64,000 nucleotides of DNA from Actinomadura litoris. Lineage in GTDB: Bacteria > Actinomycetota > Actinomycetes > Streptosporangiales > Streptosporangiaceae. The position numbers and the translations under genes are program-made. The stretch lies in contig NZ_WOFH01000001.1 in assembly GCF_009733595.1 (NCBI RefSeq), forward strand, positions 496,001 to 560,000, read 5' to 3'. The notes beneath the pieces were generated by a model that saw nothing but the letters and a program-made list of their open reading frames with translations, was not told the origin of the DNA and ran no database searches. Of this stretch, positions 42,563-51,260 are shown one piece after another (the stretch's first letter is position 1; each line of letters begins with the position of its first letter).

Positions 42563-45385
42563 TCACGGCAGGGCGCGGCGGAGGAGCTGCGCCAGGTGCA
42601 GGGCCTCGCGGCCGGTGCCCTGGGCGACCTGCGTCCGGCAGGAGAAGCCGTCGGCGAGGACCAGCTCGCCGTCGGCGGCGCGCACCTTCGGGTACAGCTC
42701 GCGTTCGGCGCAGCTCTGCGAGACCTCCCAGTGGCCGGGCTCGAACCCGAAGTTCCCGGCGAGACCGCAGCAGCCGGACCCGATGACGTCGGTGTCCACG
42801 CCGAGGCGCCGCAGGACGGCGAGGTCGGGCGCGTAGGAGCCCTTGGCGTCCTGGTGGCAGTGCACCTGCGCGATCGCGCGGGCGTCCAGCGTCCCGAACG
42901 GCCAGTCGCCCTCGTGTTCCGCGACCAGCTCGGCGAGCGTGACCGTGGCGTCCGCGAGGCGCCGCGCGCGCGGGTCGTCCGGGAACAGCTCGGGCGCCTC
43001 GTTCCGCAGCATCACCGTGCAGGACGGCTCCAGCCCGACGACCGGCAGCCCGGCGTCGAGCGCGGGCGCCAGCACGTCCAGCGAGCGCCGCAGGACGCGC
43101 TTGGCGACCCCGAGCTGCCCCGTCGAGTGCCAGGTCAGGCCGCAGCAGACGCGGCCCGGCGGGATCAGCACCCGGTACCCGAGCGCCTCCAGCACCTCGA
43201 CGGCGTCCCGTCCGGCCTCGGGCGCGTGGTACTCGGTGAACGTGTCGGGCCACAGGACGACCGTCCGCCCGCGCCCGGCCGGCGGCCTCGCGCGGAACCA
43301 GTCGCGCAGCGTCCGCTCCGCGAACCGGATCATCTGGCGGCGCGGCTCGACGCCCGCCGCCCGCTTGACCACCCGGGCGACCCGTCCGCGCGACAGCGCG
43401 GCGTTGACCAGGCGGGCCGTGCCGGGGACGGCGGTGACGGCGCGCGACCACAGCGGCAGCCAGCCCATCGAGTAATGCGCCATCGGACGCCGCCGCCGCG
43501 CGTAGTACCGATGCAGGAACTCGGCCTTGTACGTCGCCATGTCGACGTTCACCGGGCACTCGCTCGCGCACGCCTTGCACGACAGGCACAGGTCCAGCGC
43601 GTCGTGCGCCTCACGCGAGCGCCATCCGTCCGGCAGCGACTCGCCGCGCAGCATCTCCGCGAGGACGCGCGCCCGGCCCCGCGTGGAGTGCACCTCGTCC
43701 CGGGTCGCCTTGAAGGACGGGCACATCGCCCCCGTGTCGAGGTTGCGGCAGGCGCCGACGCCCACGCAGCGGTGGACGGCGGCGGCGAACGAGCCGTGGT
43801 CGCGGGTCAGCGCGTGCACGGGCGTGATCTTCAGGGCGTCGCGTCCGGGGCCGGGGCGCAGGTCGGCGTCCAGCGGGGCGGGATCGACGATCACACCGGG
43901 GTTGAGCCGGCGGCCCGGGTCGAACACGGCCTTGAACGCGGCGAACGCGTCCAGCAGGCCGGAGGAGTACATCGCGGCGAGCAGCTCCGAGCGGGCGCGG
44001 CCGTCACCGTGCTCGCCCGACACCGTCCCGCCGTGGGACACGACGAGGCGCGCCGCGTCCTCGGCGAACGCGCGGTAGCCCGCGACGCCGCGCGGCTCCT
44101 CCAGGTCGAAGTCGACGCGCAGGTGCAGGCAGCCCTCACCGAAATGCCCGTACGGGACACCGCGCAACCCGTGCCCGCGCATCAAACCGTAGAGTTCGCG
44201 CAGGTAACCGGCGAGCCGCTCGGGCGGGACGGCGGAGTCCTCCCAGCCGGGCCACGCCTCGCTGCCGTCCGGGAGCCGCGTCACGATCCCCGACCCGGCC
44301 TCGCGGATCCACCACAGCGCCCGCATCCGCGCCGGTTCGCCGACGACGACCGCCGTCGTCCCCGGAACCCGCTCCTGGACGGCCTCGGCGAGCGCCCGCG
44401 CCGCGTCCTGCGCCTCACCGATCGTGTCCCCGCCGACCTCGCAGTAGAGCCAGCCGCCACCCGGCGGGAGGTCGGAGCCCGCGTCGGCGCGGCCGGGCTG
44501 GTCACGCAGCGCGATGAGCAGGTCGGCGGCCATCCCCTCGACGGTCAGCGCCCCCGACCGCGCAACGAACGGCGCCACCTCGGCGGCCACGAAGACGTCA
44601 GGGAACCCCAGCACGGCCAGCGCGCGCGCCTTCGGAACCGGGACGAGCCGGACCGTCGCCTCCGTGACGATCCCGCACGTCCCCTCCGCGCCGACCAGAG
44701 CCTTCGCGACGTCGAACCCGTTCTCGGGCAGCAGATGATGCAGACCGTAACCGGAGACCTGGCGGCTGAACCTGCCGAGCTCGGTGCGGATCGCGCCGAG
44801 GTGCGCGTCGCGGAGCCGCCGCAGCTCGGCGTCGATCGCCGCGTCCCCGGACGTGCCGCGCTCGGCCCCGACCTCCCGTCCGCCGGGGAGCAGCACCCGC
44901 AGCGCCTCGACGTTCCCGGACGTGATCCCCCAGGCCACGCTGTGCGACCCGCACGCGTTGTTGCCGATCATCCCGCCGAGCGTGCAGCGCGAGTGGCTGG
45001 ACGGGTCGGGCCCGAACGTGAGCCCGTACCGGGCGGCCTCGGCGCGCAGGTCGTCCAGCACCACGCCGGGCTCGACGACGGCCGTCCGCGCGTCCGGGTC
45101 GATCGACAGGACGCGTCGCAGGTGCCGCGAGGTGTCGACCACGATCCCGGTGCCGACGGAGTTCCCCGCGATCGACGTCCCGCCGCCGCGCATGGTCACG
45201 GGCAGGCCCTCGTCCTCGGCCAGCTCCAGCACCCGGCCCAGCTCCGCGGCGGTGCGCGGCTCGGCGACGGCGAGCGGGACGCACCGGTAGACCGACGCGT
45301 CCGACGAATAGGCGGTCCGGACGGTCAGTCCGGTACGGAAGACCCCGGGAAGCGCGGCCTCCAGCCGCCGAGCGAGTTCGGCCAC
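42563..45385 (-). CDS. FAD-linked oxidase with Fe-S domain (D-lactate dehydrogenase-like)
   Basis: 940 residues from the GTG at 45385, just before the conserved helix VAELARRLEAAL; the open frame upstream is low complexity. The GlcD-type PCMH flavin domain shows VTMRGGGTSIAGNSVGTGIVVDTS and NACGSHSVAWG. A FAD-oxidase C domain contains HGDGRARSELLAAMYS. Two Fe-S ligand sets follow, including LCLSCKACASECPVN, and then two cysteine-rich CCG motifs (VCCGLTWHSTGQ, GCCGLAGNFGFEPGH). This GlcD-GlpC fusion oxidises D-lactate, D-2-hydroxyglutarate or a similar 2-hydroxy acid and passes electrons to quinone or another carrier at the membrane. Confidence 0.93.
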   Translation of the reverse strand: MAELARRLEAALPGVFRTGLTVRTAYSSDASVYRCVPLAVAEPRTAAELGRVLELAEDEGLPVTMRGGGTSIAGNSVGTGIVVDTSRHLRRVLSIDPDARTAVVEPGVVLDDLRAEAARYGLTFGPDPSSHSRCTLGGMIGNNACGSHSVAWGITSGNVEALRVLLPGGREVGAERGTSGDAAIDAELRRLRDAHLGAIRTELGRFSRQVSGYGLHHLLPENGFDVAKALVGAEGTCGIVTEATVRLVPVPKARALAVLGFPDVFVAAEVAPFVARSGALTVEGMAADLLIALRDQPGRADAGSDLPPGGGWLYCEVGGDTIGEAQDAARALAEAVQERVPGTTAVVVGEPARMRALWWIREAGSGIVTRLPDGSEAWPGWEDSAVPPERLAGYLRELYGLMRGHGLRGVPYGHFGEGCLHLRVDFDLEEPRGVAGYRAFAEDAARLVVSHGGTVSGEHGDGRARSELLAAMYSSGLLDAFAAFKAVFDPGRRLNPGVIVDPAPLDADLRPGPGRDALKITPVHALTRDHGSFAAAVHRCVGVGACRNLDTGAMCPSFKATRDEVHSTRGRARVLAEMLRGESLPDGWRSREAHDALDLCLSCKACASECPVNVDMATYKAEFLHRYYARRRRPMAHYSMGWLPLWSRAVTAVPGTARLVNAALSRGRVARVVKRAAGVEPRRQMIRFAERTLRDWFRARPPAGRGRTVVLWPDTFTEYHAPEAGRDAVEVLEALGYRVLIPPGRVCCGLTWHSTGQLGVAKRVLRRSLDVLAPALDAGLPVVGLEPSCTVMLRNEAPELFPDDPRARRLADATVTLAELVAEHEGDWPFGTLDARAIAQVHCHQDAKGSYAPDLAVLRRLGVDTDVIGSGCCGLAGNFGFEPGHWEVSQSCAERELYPKVRAADGELVLADGFSCRTQVAQGTGREALHLAQLLRRALP

Positions 45386-45459
45386 ACCCTCAAGGTTAGG
45401 ACCGCCCGGCCAAGACGCCCCACACGACACCACCACCAACACCAACCCCGCACCACCCG

Positions 45460-45496
45460 CCGCGCCGCCCCGCCGCGGTGGGGCGCCGCGGCGCGG
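45460..45496. other. GC-only hairpin upstream of the FAD/Fe-S gene
   Basis: CCGCGCCG (45460-45467) pairs with CGGCGCGG (45489-45496), and CCCC with GGGG inside, with a five-base bulge. It lies ~75 bases before the oxidase start, in a run of C/A-rich low-complexity sequence. It may shape the leader RNA or be neutral; no T-run accompanies it. Confidence 0.35.
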
Positions 45497-45677
45497 TTCC
45501 GCGTTGCGTCGTCGTCGCCTGAGGGGGCGGGGGGCGGCGGGTGCGGGGCACCGTACCGGGGTGGGCGATGCGCGCCTTCCGCGCGGGACGGTGCCTGGCA
45601 ACAATCACCGGAAATGCTTCACTTCATTGTGGCGCCCGACAATTTCCGAGAAAAGTGGGGAGTTTGAGTCCCATGAC

Positions 45678-45890
45678 TCAGCGGCCGTCCAACTCTCCGC
45701 TCCGGATGACGCGCACCAGCGCGCGCCACTGCGTGGAATTGAGCGAGAGCAGACCCGCCGCGTGGTCGTGGGAGTCGCGGACCAGCACCGAGGGCCCGGC
45801 CGCGGCGACTTCGACGCAATCTTGCCCCTCGCCGCTCGCACTGGCCTTGCGCCAGTTCAGCGTCCTCCCCTGATCCGGCCGATACACCAT
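45678..45890 (-). CDS. DUF397 protein
   Basis: 70 residues from an ATG with GGAGGG seven bases upstream. It is the whole DUF397 fold: TLNWRKASASGEGQDCVEVAAAG, VLVRDSHDHAAGLLSLNSTQWRALVRVI. These small proteins accompany DUF5753/HTH regulators and the pairs affect development and antibiotic output in streptomycetes; some have been proposed to behave like toxin-antitoxin partners. It follows the HTH gene at 46157 on the same strand after 266 bases. Confidence 0.92.
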   Translation of the reverse strand: MVYRPDQGRTLNWRKASASGEGQDCVEVAAAGPSVLVRDSHDHAAGLLSLNSTQWRALVRVIRSGELDGR

Positions 45891-46156
45891 CCAGCAACCC
45901 TCCATCCATTGCCGGCGGGTGCCGTCTCGCCACCGATCGGGCAAGAACACCCGCCCGACGCGAGCCAAGCAGGGCACAACAAACCACGACCTTGTGGAAA
46001 ATTTCCCGATCACGAGTGTAAACGGTTCCAGTTATTCCGCCTACACGGGAACACAAGATCACTCTGTGTGCTATGAAGGCCACTCGCCTTGGGGGTCGCC
46101 GGTGCGGCCGTCACCTCCGTTCTGCGCGGGAGCGGATAGGGAAGTCGGGCGTTCGG

Positions 46157-47029
46157 TCAGTCCATCAGCTCCTCGGCCGCCTGCCGGATCAGAGCGATCG
46201 ACTTCTCCGGGGTGAGCGCCTCGTCCAGCAGGGTCTCGAAGTTGTCGCGGTACTCGGCGATCCGGGTGTCCTCGCCGGTGACCATCACGCTCGCGCTGGC
46301 CCGCCCCTCCAGGTAGAGGACGTCGCTGAGCCCGCCCTCGAACTCCAGCAGCGAGAACGGCCCGAAGATGCCGAGATGCGCGCCCGCGCTGAAAGGGATG
46401 ACGCGGACGGTCAGCAGCTCGTCGGCCTCGGCGGACTCGGCGATGTGGCGGAGCTGGTTCGGCATGATCGCGGGATCGACCTTCACGCCGACATGGCGGC
46501 GGATCACGGCCTCGTCGATGATGTAGTTCTGGCGGGGCGGATCGTCGCGCTTGGCCAGCTCACGCTGCCGCTGCATGCGCAGCTTCACTCCGAACGCCTG
46601 CTGCTGCGGGGAGACGACGCCGGTGTACAGGACCTGGGCGTACTCCTCCGTCTGCAACATGCCGGGGACGAGCGTCCCGTGGAAGTGCCGGATGTAGGCC
46701 GCTCCGGCGGTGTACCCGACATAGGTGAGGAAGGTTTCGTCGAACTCGCCCCGGTAGGCGTTCCACCAGGCGGGCTCGCGCGCGCCGCGCGCCCACGACT
46801 GGAGCCGCTCCTGGCGGCTCTCCGACACGACGTCGTACACCGTGAGCAGCGCCTGAAGATCGGTGCGGGTGATCGTGTTCTTGCCGCCCTCGACCCTGAT
46901 GAGCTTCGACGGGGACCATTCCAGGCGGTTCGCGACCTGCTCCTGTGTCATCCCCTTCTCTTTTCGGAGGCGCACGAGCTCGGTGCGCAGCAGCGCGCTC
47001 TGGACGATGGGCCCCTGGTCAGTGGTCAT
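46157..47029 (-). CDS. Scr1-type HTH regulator (DUF5753)
   Basis: 290 residues starting MTTDQGPIVQSALLRTELVRLRKEKGMTQEQVANRLEWSPSKLIRVEGGKN, a clear XRE HTH. The DUF5753 part carries HGTLVPGMLQTEEYAQVLY and ADELLTVRVIPFSAGAH. It is the DNA-binding partner of the DUF397 gene downstream. The ATG overlaps the TGA of a 31-codon open frame (ATGA), suggesting translational coupling to a small leader peptide. Confidence 0.93.
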   Translation of the reverse strand: MTTDQGPIVQSALLRTELVRLRKEKGMTQEQVANRLEWSPSKLIRVEGGKNTITRTDLQALLTVYDVVSESRQERLQSWARGAREPAWWNAYRGEFDETFLTYVGYTAGAAYIRHFHGTLVPGMLQTEEYAQVLYTGVVSPQQQAFGVKLRMQRQRELAKRDDPPRQNYIIDEAVIRRHVGVKVDPAIMPNQLRHIAESAEADELLTVRVIPFSAGAHLGIFGPFSLLEFEGGLSDVLYLEGRASASVMVTGEDTRIAEYRDNFETLLDEALTPEKSIALIRQAAEELMD

Positions 47030-47121
47030 CTGTATCGCTCACCCTGTGTAGTCGGCGCCAGCAGCCCGTCTGCCAGGTGGCAGTCGGCGACCCGGCGGCG
47101 TACATGACGCCACTCCGTCAT
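47026..47121 (-). CDS. small 31-residue open frame coupled to the HTH gene
   Basis: ATG at 47121 is preceded by GGGGGAAGGGAC, a plausible ribosome site, and the frame ends in a TGA overlapping the start of the HTH regulator (ATGA). The predicted peptide begins MTEWRHVRRRVADCHLAD. I recognise no family. The overlap and ribosome site make translation plausible; purifying selection cannot be judged from one sequence. Confidence 0.4.
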   Translation of the reverse strand: MTEWRHVRRRVADCHLADGLLAPTTQGERYR

Positions 47122-47929
47122 GTCCCTTCCCCCGAAGGTCGCGATCTGCCGACTCCTATCCCCACAACTGCGCTGAAATCTAGCATCTGGAGCTGGCGGC
47201 GTGCTGCATGTCGGCTGAGTATGTTGTAGCGTGCTTGGTAGCAGATTAGCAGGCTTCACGATGCGATAGGACGTCCCGCTAGCGAGAAGCCTAAGAATCT
47301 GGGAACGGAGGGTGAGGGGAAGGCGTCGACCCGGGTCGCCGCACGAACCTCGCCCGGACGGGAACCGCTCAGGAGGACAGCCTGATACGACACATTCGGC
47401 CGGTGCCGACGGACCGGCCAGATGCAGGAAACAAAACAGAGCCGCTCTCACTTCTCGCCGGTCACCGGTTGCGAGCCATGACGATCGACGAAAAGTGCGA
47501 GCGACTCCTGGAGACCGCGAGGGACGTCGCGCCGGGCCGTTCCGACATCCTGCAAAGACGCAGAGACACCGGCGTTGACCTGGCAAAACATTCCCTGCGG
47601 ACTCACCCAGTCTAACCGCGATCACGCGGCATGGGCTATAGGTGACCGCGACTGTGTCGGCGAAGCGACCGCGTCCCCGGACCTCCCCGCGGCCGGCGTG
47701 CTGCGCCAGCAGACGCAAATCGAGACATGGGGTTCTCGAACATGATGTCAAGAAAGCAAGATCGTTCCCCGACCTCTGACGTCCGCCCCACACCCCGGAC
47801 GAACCGTCCGCGCGCACCGAGAACGAACCGTCCGCATGCGGCCTCGGCGGCTCGCCCGGAAGCGCTCCGGACGCACCGTCCGGGCCCGTCCCGGCCAGGC
47901 CGACCGGGCTTTCCCGAGGGGGTGCGGTG
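47122..47929. other. 808-base intergenic region between divergent regulators
   Basis: Between the HTH/DUF5753 genes (minus) and the cyclic-nucleotide-binding/cyclase gene (plus). Part of it (about 47180-47300) is markedly A/T-richer than the surroundings (GTATGTTGTAGCG, GATTAGCAGG), fitting promoters. A short inverted repeat CCGCG-ATCA-CGCGG lies at 47616-47629. Two open frames on the plus strand (47403-47615 and 47727-47930) lack family similarity and convincing ribosome sites; I do not call them. Confidence 0.45.
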
Positions 47930-49558
47930 ATGGCCGACCGCGAGCACCGGCACGACCCCGACCAGATCGTCCCCACCGTGTTCGGGATGTCCGGCGACCA
48001 TCCCCAGCCCCCGACTCCGACCCGCCACGCCTCGTCCGAGGGCGCACCCCCGGAGCACGACGCGGCCGACACGGCGGGCGAGCACGGCTCCGTGCAGGGT
48101 TCCGTTCAGGGCTCGGCGGAGGGCCTCGCGCCGTCCGTCCCGCCCGCCGAAGTGGCCGGTTCCGGCGACGCGGACCGCACCCGGGGCTTCTGGCGGGCGC
48201 TCACCTCGGCCGAGCGGGACGCGCTGCTGCTGTCCGCGCGGGAGGTCGTCTTCCCGGTCGGCGGAGTCCTCTGGGAGGAGGGCGACGTCGCCGACCACGT
48301 CCTGGTGATCCTGTCCGGCCCGGTCAGGATCTGCGTCGAGCGGGACGGCGGCGAGCGGATCATCGCCTTCCGCGGCCCGGGGGACATCGTCGGCGAGCGC
48401 GCCGCGCTGCTGCTGCGGCTCCGCTCGGCCACCGTCGTGGCGATGGACGACGTCCGGGCCCTGCGCATGAGCACGCAGGAGTTCGCCGGCTACCTGACCG
48501 ACCATCCGCGCGTCCTCGCCGTCCTCGAACACGAGATGTACAAGCGGATGACCGAGCGGCCGACCCTTGAGCCGCTCCTCTCGCCCGGCGGATACATGTC
48601 GCCGTACGAGACGGGCACTCAACCCTCACCGTACGGAACAGCCACGCACCCCTCACCGTATGGAACGCCCACCCACCCCGTCACGAACCCGCACGACACG
48701 TCCCGCCCGCCGTGGGGGGTTCCCGCGCAGCGGTACGCGAGCGAGCCGCCGGTCCTCGGGCATCCGCACGCGGCCCATCCGCCGATCGCGTGCCCCTACG
48801 CCTGGCATCTGCACGCGAGCCTCAACCGCTACGCGGGGATCCCGCCCTACCAGCACGACCAGAACGGCCATTCCATGATGGCCCACGTCCCCGAAGGACA
48901 CGCCCCGATGGCCCTCACGCGGCGCGCCGGTGGCGCGCCGCGGCGCGGGACCGCCGCGTCACCGTCGTGGGCGGGCCAGAACTGCACCATCGTCTTCACC
49001 GACATCGCCGGCTTCAGCGACGTCGTCCACCGCGACGACCCGGCCCGCCTGGAGATGCGCGGCTGGATGTACGGGTTCCTCCGGCAGGCGTTCGAGGAGT
49101 CGCACGTCCCCTGGACGATGTGCCACCGCGAGGACAGGGGCGACGGCGCGCTGATCATCGTCCCGCCCGACACGCCGACCACCGCCGTCATCGACCCCAT
49201 GGTCGCCCGGCTCGCCGCGCTGCTGAACGGCCACAACCGCCGCTCCAGCAGGGCGGTCCGGATGCAGCTCAGGCTCGCGCTGAACGTCGGGCCCGTCGTG
49301 CAGGACGAGGAGGGCGTCTCCGGCTGGGCCCTCATCCAGACGTCCCGGCTGCTGGACGCGCAGATCCTCAAGGACCGCCTTGAGGAGACCGGCGCCGACC
49401 TCGGTTTCATCGCCTCGTCGTTCGTCTACGAATCCGTCATCGCCCACCACCGGCACATGAACGCCGCCGAATACGAACTCGTCCGCTGCCGCGTCAAGCA
49501 GACGGACGTCCAAGGCTGGATGCACATGCTGGGCGCCCCCGTCCAGCCCGCGCACTGA
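47930..49558 (+). CDS. cyclic nucleotide-binding domain / class III cyclase-like protein
   Basis: 542 residues from the ATG at 47930, seven bases after GAGGGGG. An acidic, unstructured N-terminus (1-85) precedes a CNB (CRP-like) domain at ~88-200 with VGGVLWEEGDVADHVLVILSG and the phosphate cassette GERAALLLRLRSATV. A low-complexity linker follows (SPYGTATHPSPYGTPTHP). Residues ~345-540 are a class III cyclase-like domain with metal-type D358 (FTDIAGFSD) and D405 (DRGDGALIIV). The canonical adenine-specifying lysine is missing, as in the macro/cyclase protein of this window. Possibly a cNMP-gated enzyme or a pseudo-cyclase effector. Confidence 0.82.
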   Translation: MADREHRHDPDQIVPTVFGMSGDHPQPPTPTRHASSEGAPPEHDAADTAGEHGSVQGSVQGSAEGLAPSVPPAEVAGSGDADRTRGFWRALTSAERDALLLSAREVVFPVGGVLWEEGDVADHVLVILSGPVRICVERDGGERIIAFRGPGDIVGERAALLLRLRSATVVAMDDVRALRMSTQEFAGYLTDHPRVLAVLEHEMYKRMTERPTLEPLLSPGGYMSPYETGTQPSPYGTATHPSPYGTPTHPVTNPHDTSRPPWGVPAQRYASEPPVLGHPHAAHPPIACPYAWHLHASLNRYAGIPPYQHDQNGHSMMAHVPEGHAPMALTRRAGGAPRRGTAASPSWAGQNCTIVFTDIAGFSDVVHRDDPARLEMRGWMYGFLRQAFEESHVPWTMCHREDRGDGALIIVPPDTPTTAVIDPMVARLAALLNGHNRRSSRAVRMQLRLALNVGPVVQDEEGVSGWALIQTSRLLDAQILKDRLEETGADLGFIASSFVYESVIAHHRHMNAAEYELVRCRVKQTDVQGWMHMLGAPVQPAH

Positions 49559-49580
49559 CCCCGATCCCCCAGTAACACGA

Positions 49581-49657
49581 GGCCCGTTCCCCGCACGGGC
49601 CCCCAGTGCGGCCCCCGCCCGCACTGGCCCCCCGCCACCGCGCGGGGTCTTCTTTTT
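49581..49657. terminator. triple-hairpin bidirectional terminator
   Basis: Three hairpins stand in series. GGCCCGT/ACGGGCC occupies 49581-49601 (7-bp stem), CCAGTGCGG/CCGCACTGG occupies 49603-49627 (9 bp), and CCCCGC/GCGGGG occupies 49630-49647 (6 bp). The last is followed by TCTTCTTTTT, a canonical intrinsic terminator for the plus strand. They lie between the convergent cyclase-like and histidine kinase genes. Confidence 0.85.
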
Positions 49658-49668
49658 CACGCCCCTTT

Positions 49669-51039
49669 TCACGAGCCGCCGTCGTCACCGCGGCGCGGGC
49701 CGGGGCCGTACGGGATGCGCATGACGAACCGGGCGCCGCGCGCGCTGTCCTCGATCGTGAGTTCGCCGCCGTGCGACCTGGCGATCTCGTGCGCGATCGG
49801 GAGTCCGAGCCCGGTGCCGTTCGCGTCCTTGGCCCTGCCGTCCCGCAGCCGCGCGAACCGCTGGAACACGATCTCGCGGTCGGCCGGGGCGATGCCGACG
49901 CCGTCGTCGAGCACCTCCAGGACGGCGACGCCGTCCTCGCGCCGGACGCTGATGTCGACCCGCTCCTCCGCGTGCCGCTCGGCGTTGTCGAGCAGGTTCG
50001 TCAGCAGCCGGACGAGCCGCAGCCGGTCCCCGTTGACCGTCACGCCCTCCTGGAGGTGCGTGACGACGCGCTTGCTCCGCTCCGTCCTGGCCAGCTCGAT
50101 CGTGACGAGGGCGCCGAGGTCGACCGGCTCGGCCTCGGCCCACTTGCCCGCGTCCAGGCGCGCCAGCTCCAGCAGGTCGGTCACGATCGCCTGGAGCCGG
50201 TCGAGGCTCTGCAGGACGGTCCGCCCCGTGCGCGGCCAGTCCACCTCGTCCGGATACATGAGCGCCTCCTCCAACTGCGCCCGCGCGGCGGCGATGGGGC
50301 TGCGCAGGTCGTGGGACGCGTCGGAGGTGAAGCTGCGCTGGCGCTCCAGCGCCGCGTCCAGCCGGTCGAGGGTCGCGTTCGCCGCCTCGGCCAGCAGCCG
50401 CACCTCGTCCCGGTTCTCCGGGACGGGAACGCGGTGCCCGGACCGGCGCGCCGTGATCTCGGTCAGCTCCGCGCGGATCGCGTCCACCGGCGCGAGGGCG
50501 TGGTCGACCGTCCGCCACGCCCACAGCCCCGCCAGGAGGGTCGCCAGGAGCGACACGCAGACCAGGAACGTGAACAGGCTCGCGCTCACGTACCAGGGGG
50601 TCCGGTCGGCGGCGGCGTAGACCGTCCAGTCGCCGCCCGGCTCGTACACGCGGAACGCCACGACGGACATGCAGCCGTGCAGCCCGGCGGGCGGGCACAG
50701 CGTCTTGGACGCGTAGACGCTGCTCACCTCCGGGACGATGGAGGCGAGGGGCGGCCCGTGCAGCGCCTCGGGGGTCGCGGCGACCACGGCCCGCCGCTCG
50801 TCCAGCACCTGGAGGACGAGGTGGCGCCGGGCGTCCAGCTCCGCCGGGACGTTCCCGCCCCTGATCTGGTAGGCGAGCCGCAGCGCCGCCGTGGTGGCCT
50901 GCTCGCGCCGGTGGTCGGCGACGTGCCCGCGCACGCCCGCGAGGATCCCCACGGTCAGGACGGCACAGATGACGGCGGCGACCGCCCCGGCTATGACGGT
51001 CATCCGCACCCGTATGGACCATGTGCGACGTCCGTGCAC
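49669..51039 (-). CDS. membrane sensor histidine kinase
   Basis: 456 residues from the GTG at 51039 with GGGAGG four bases upstream. Two membrane helices (MTVIAGAVAAVICAVLTVGILAG and SLFTFLVCVSLLATLLAGLW) bracket a ~130-residue external sensor with a Cys pair (LCPPAGLHGCM). HAMP, then the H-box SFTSDASHDLRSPIAAAR, N-box LLTNLLDNAERHA and G-boxes DDGVGIAPAD and GTGLGLPIAHEIARSHGG are all intact. No response regulator gene is adjacent: the upstream neighbour is a divergent LysR gene. It is therefore an orphan kinase here. Confidence 0.93.
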   Translation of the reverse strand: MHGRRTWSIRVRMTVIAGAVAAVICAVLTVGILAGVRGHVADHRREQATTAALRLAYQIRGGNVPAELDARRHLVLQVLDERRAVVAATPEALHGPPLASIVPEVSSVYASKTLCPPAGLHGCMSVVAFRVYEPGGDWTVYAAADRTPWYVSASLFTFLVCVSLLATLLAGLWAWRTVDHALAPVDAIRAELTEITARRSGHRVPVPENRDEVRLLAEAANATLDRLDAALERQRSFTSDASHDLRSPIAAARAQLEEALMYPDEVDWPRTGRTVLQSLDRLQAIVTDLLELARLDAGKWAEAEPVDLGALVTIELARTERSKRVVTHLQEGVTVNGDRLRLVRLLTNLLDNAERHAEERVDISVRREDGVAVLEVLDDGVGIAPADREIVFQRFARLRDGRAKDANGTGLGLPIAHEIARSHGGELTIEDSARGARFVMRIPYGPGPRRGDDGGS

Positions 51040-51260
51040 CCGACCTCCCGCAGGTGAGGTAATCACCCGGGAGACCGGAATCAGTCCTGAAAACGGGGCG
51101 CTCTCGCCCAAGAGAGGTCAAAGAAATGGTTCATCCGGTGGCGGAACGACCGACGCGTCCCGTGTGCGAAGCCGCTCGCGGTCCGTTTCCGGAAGCATCG
51201 CCCGACTGTGGCCATCAGAAGCAGGGGAAATGAGAAATCCCGCTGTTAGCATCGCTGATT

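Noticed and set aside
47403..47615. 70-codon plus-strand frame in the regulator intergenic region
   Set aside because: No ribosome site at the first start, no similarity I can name; an internal ATG at 47478 is possible but unsupported.
47727..47930. 67-codon frame overlapping the start of the CNB-cyclase gene
   Set aside because: Pro/Arg repeats of GAACCGTCCG-type DNA explain its content; no family or good ribosome site. The overlap alone is weak evidence.
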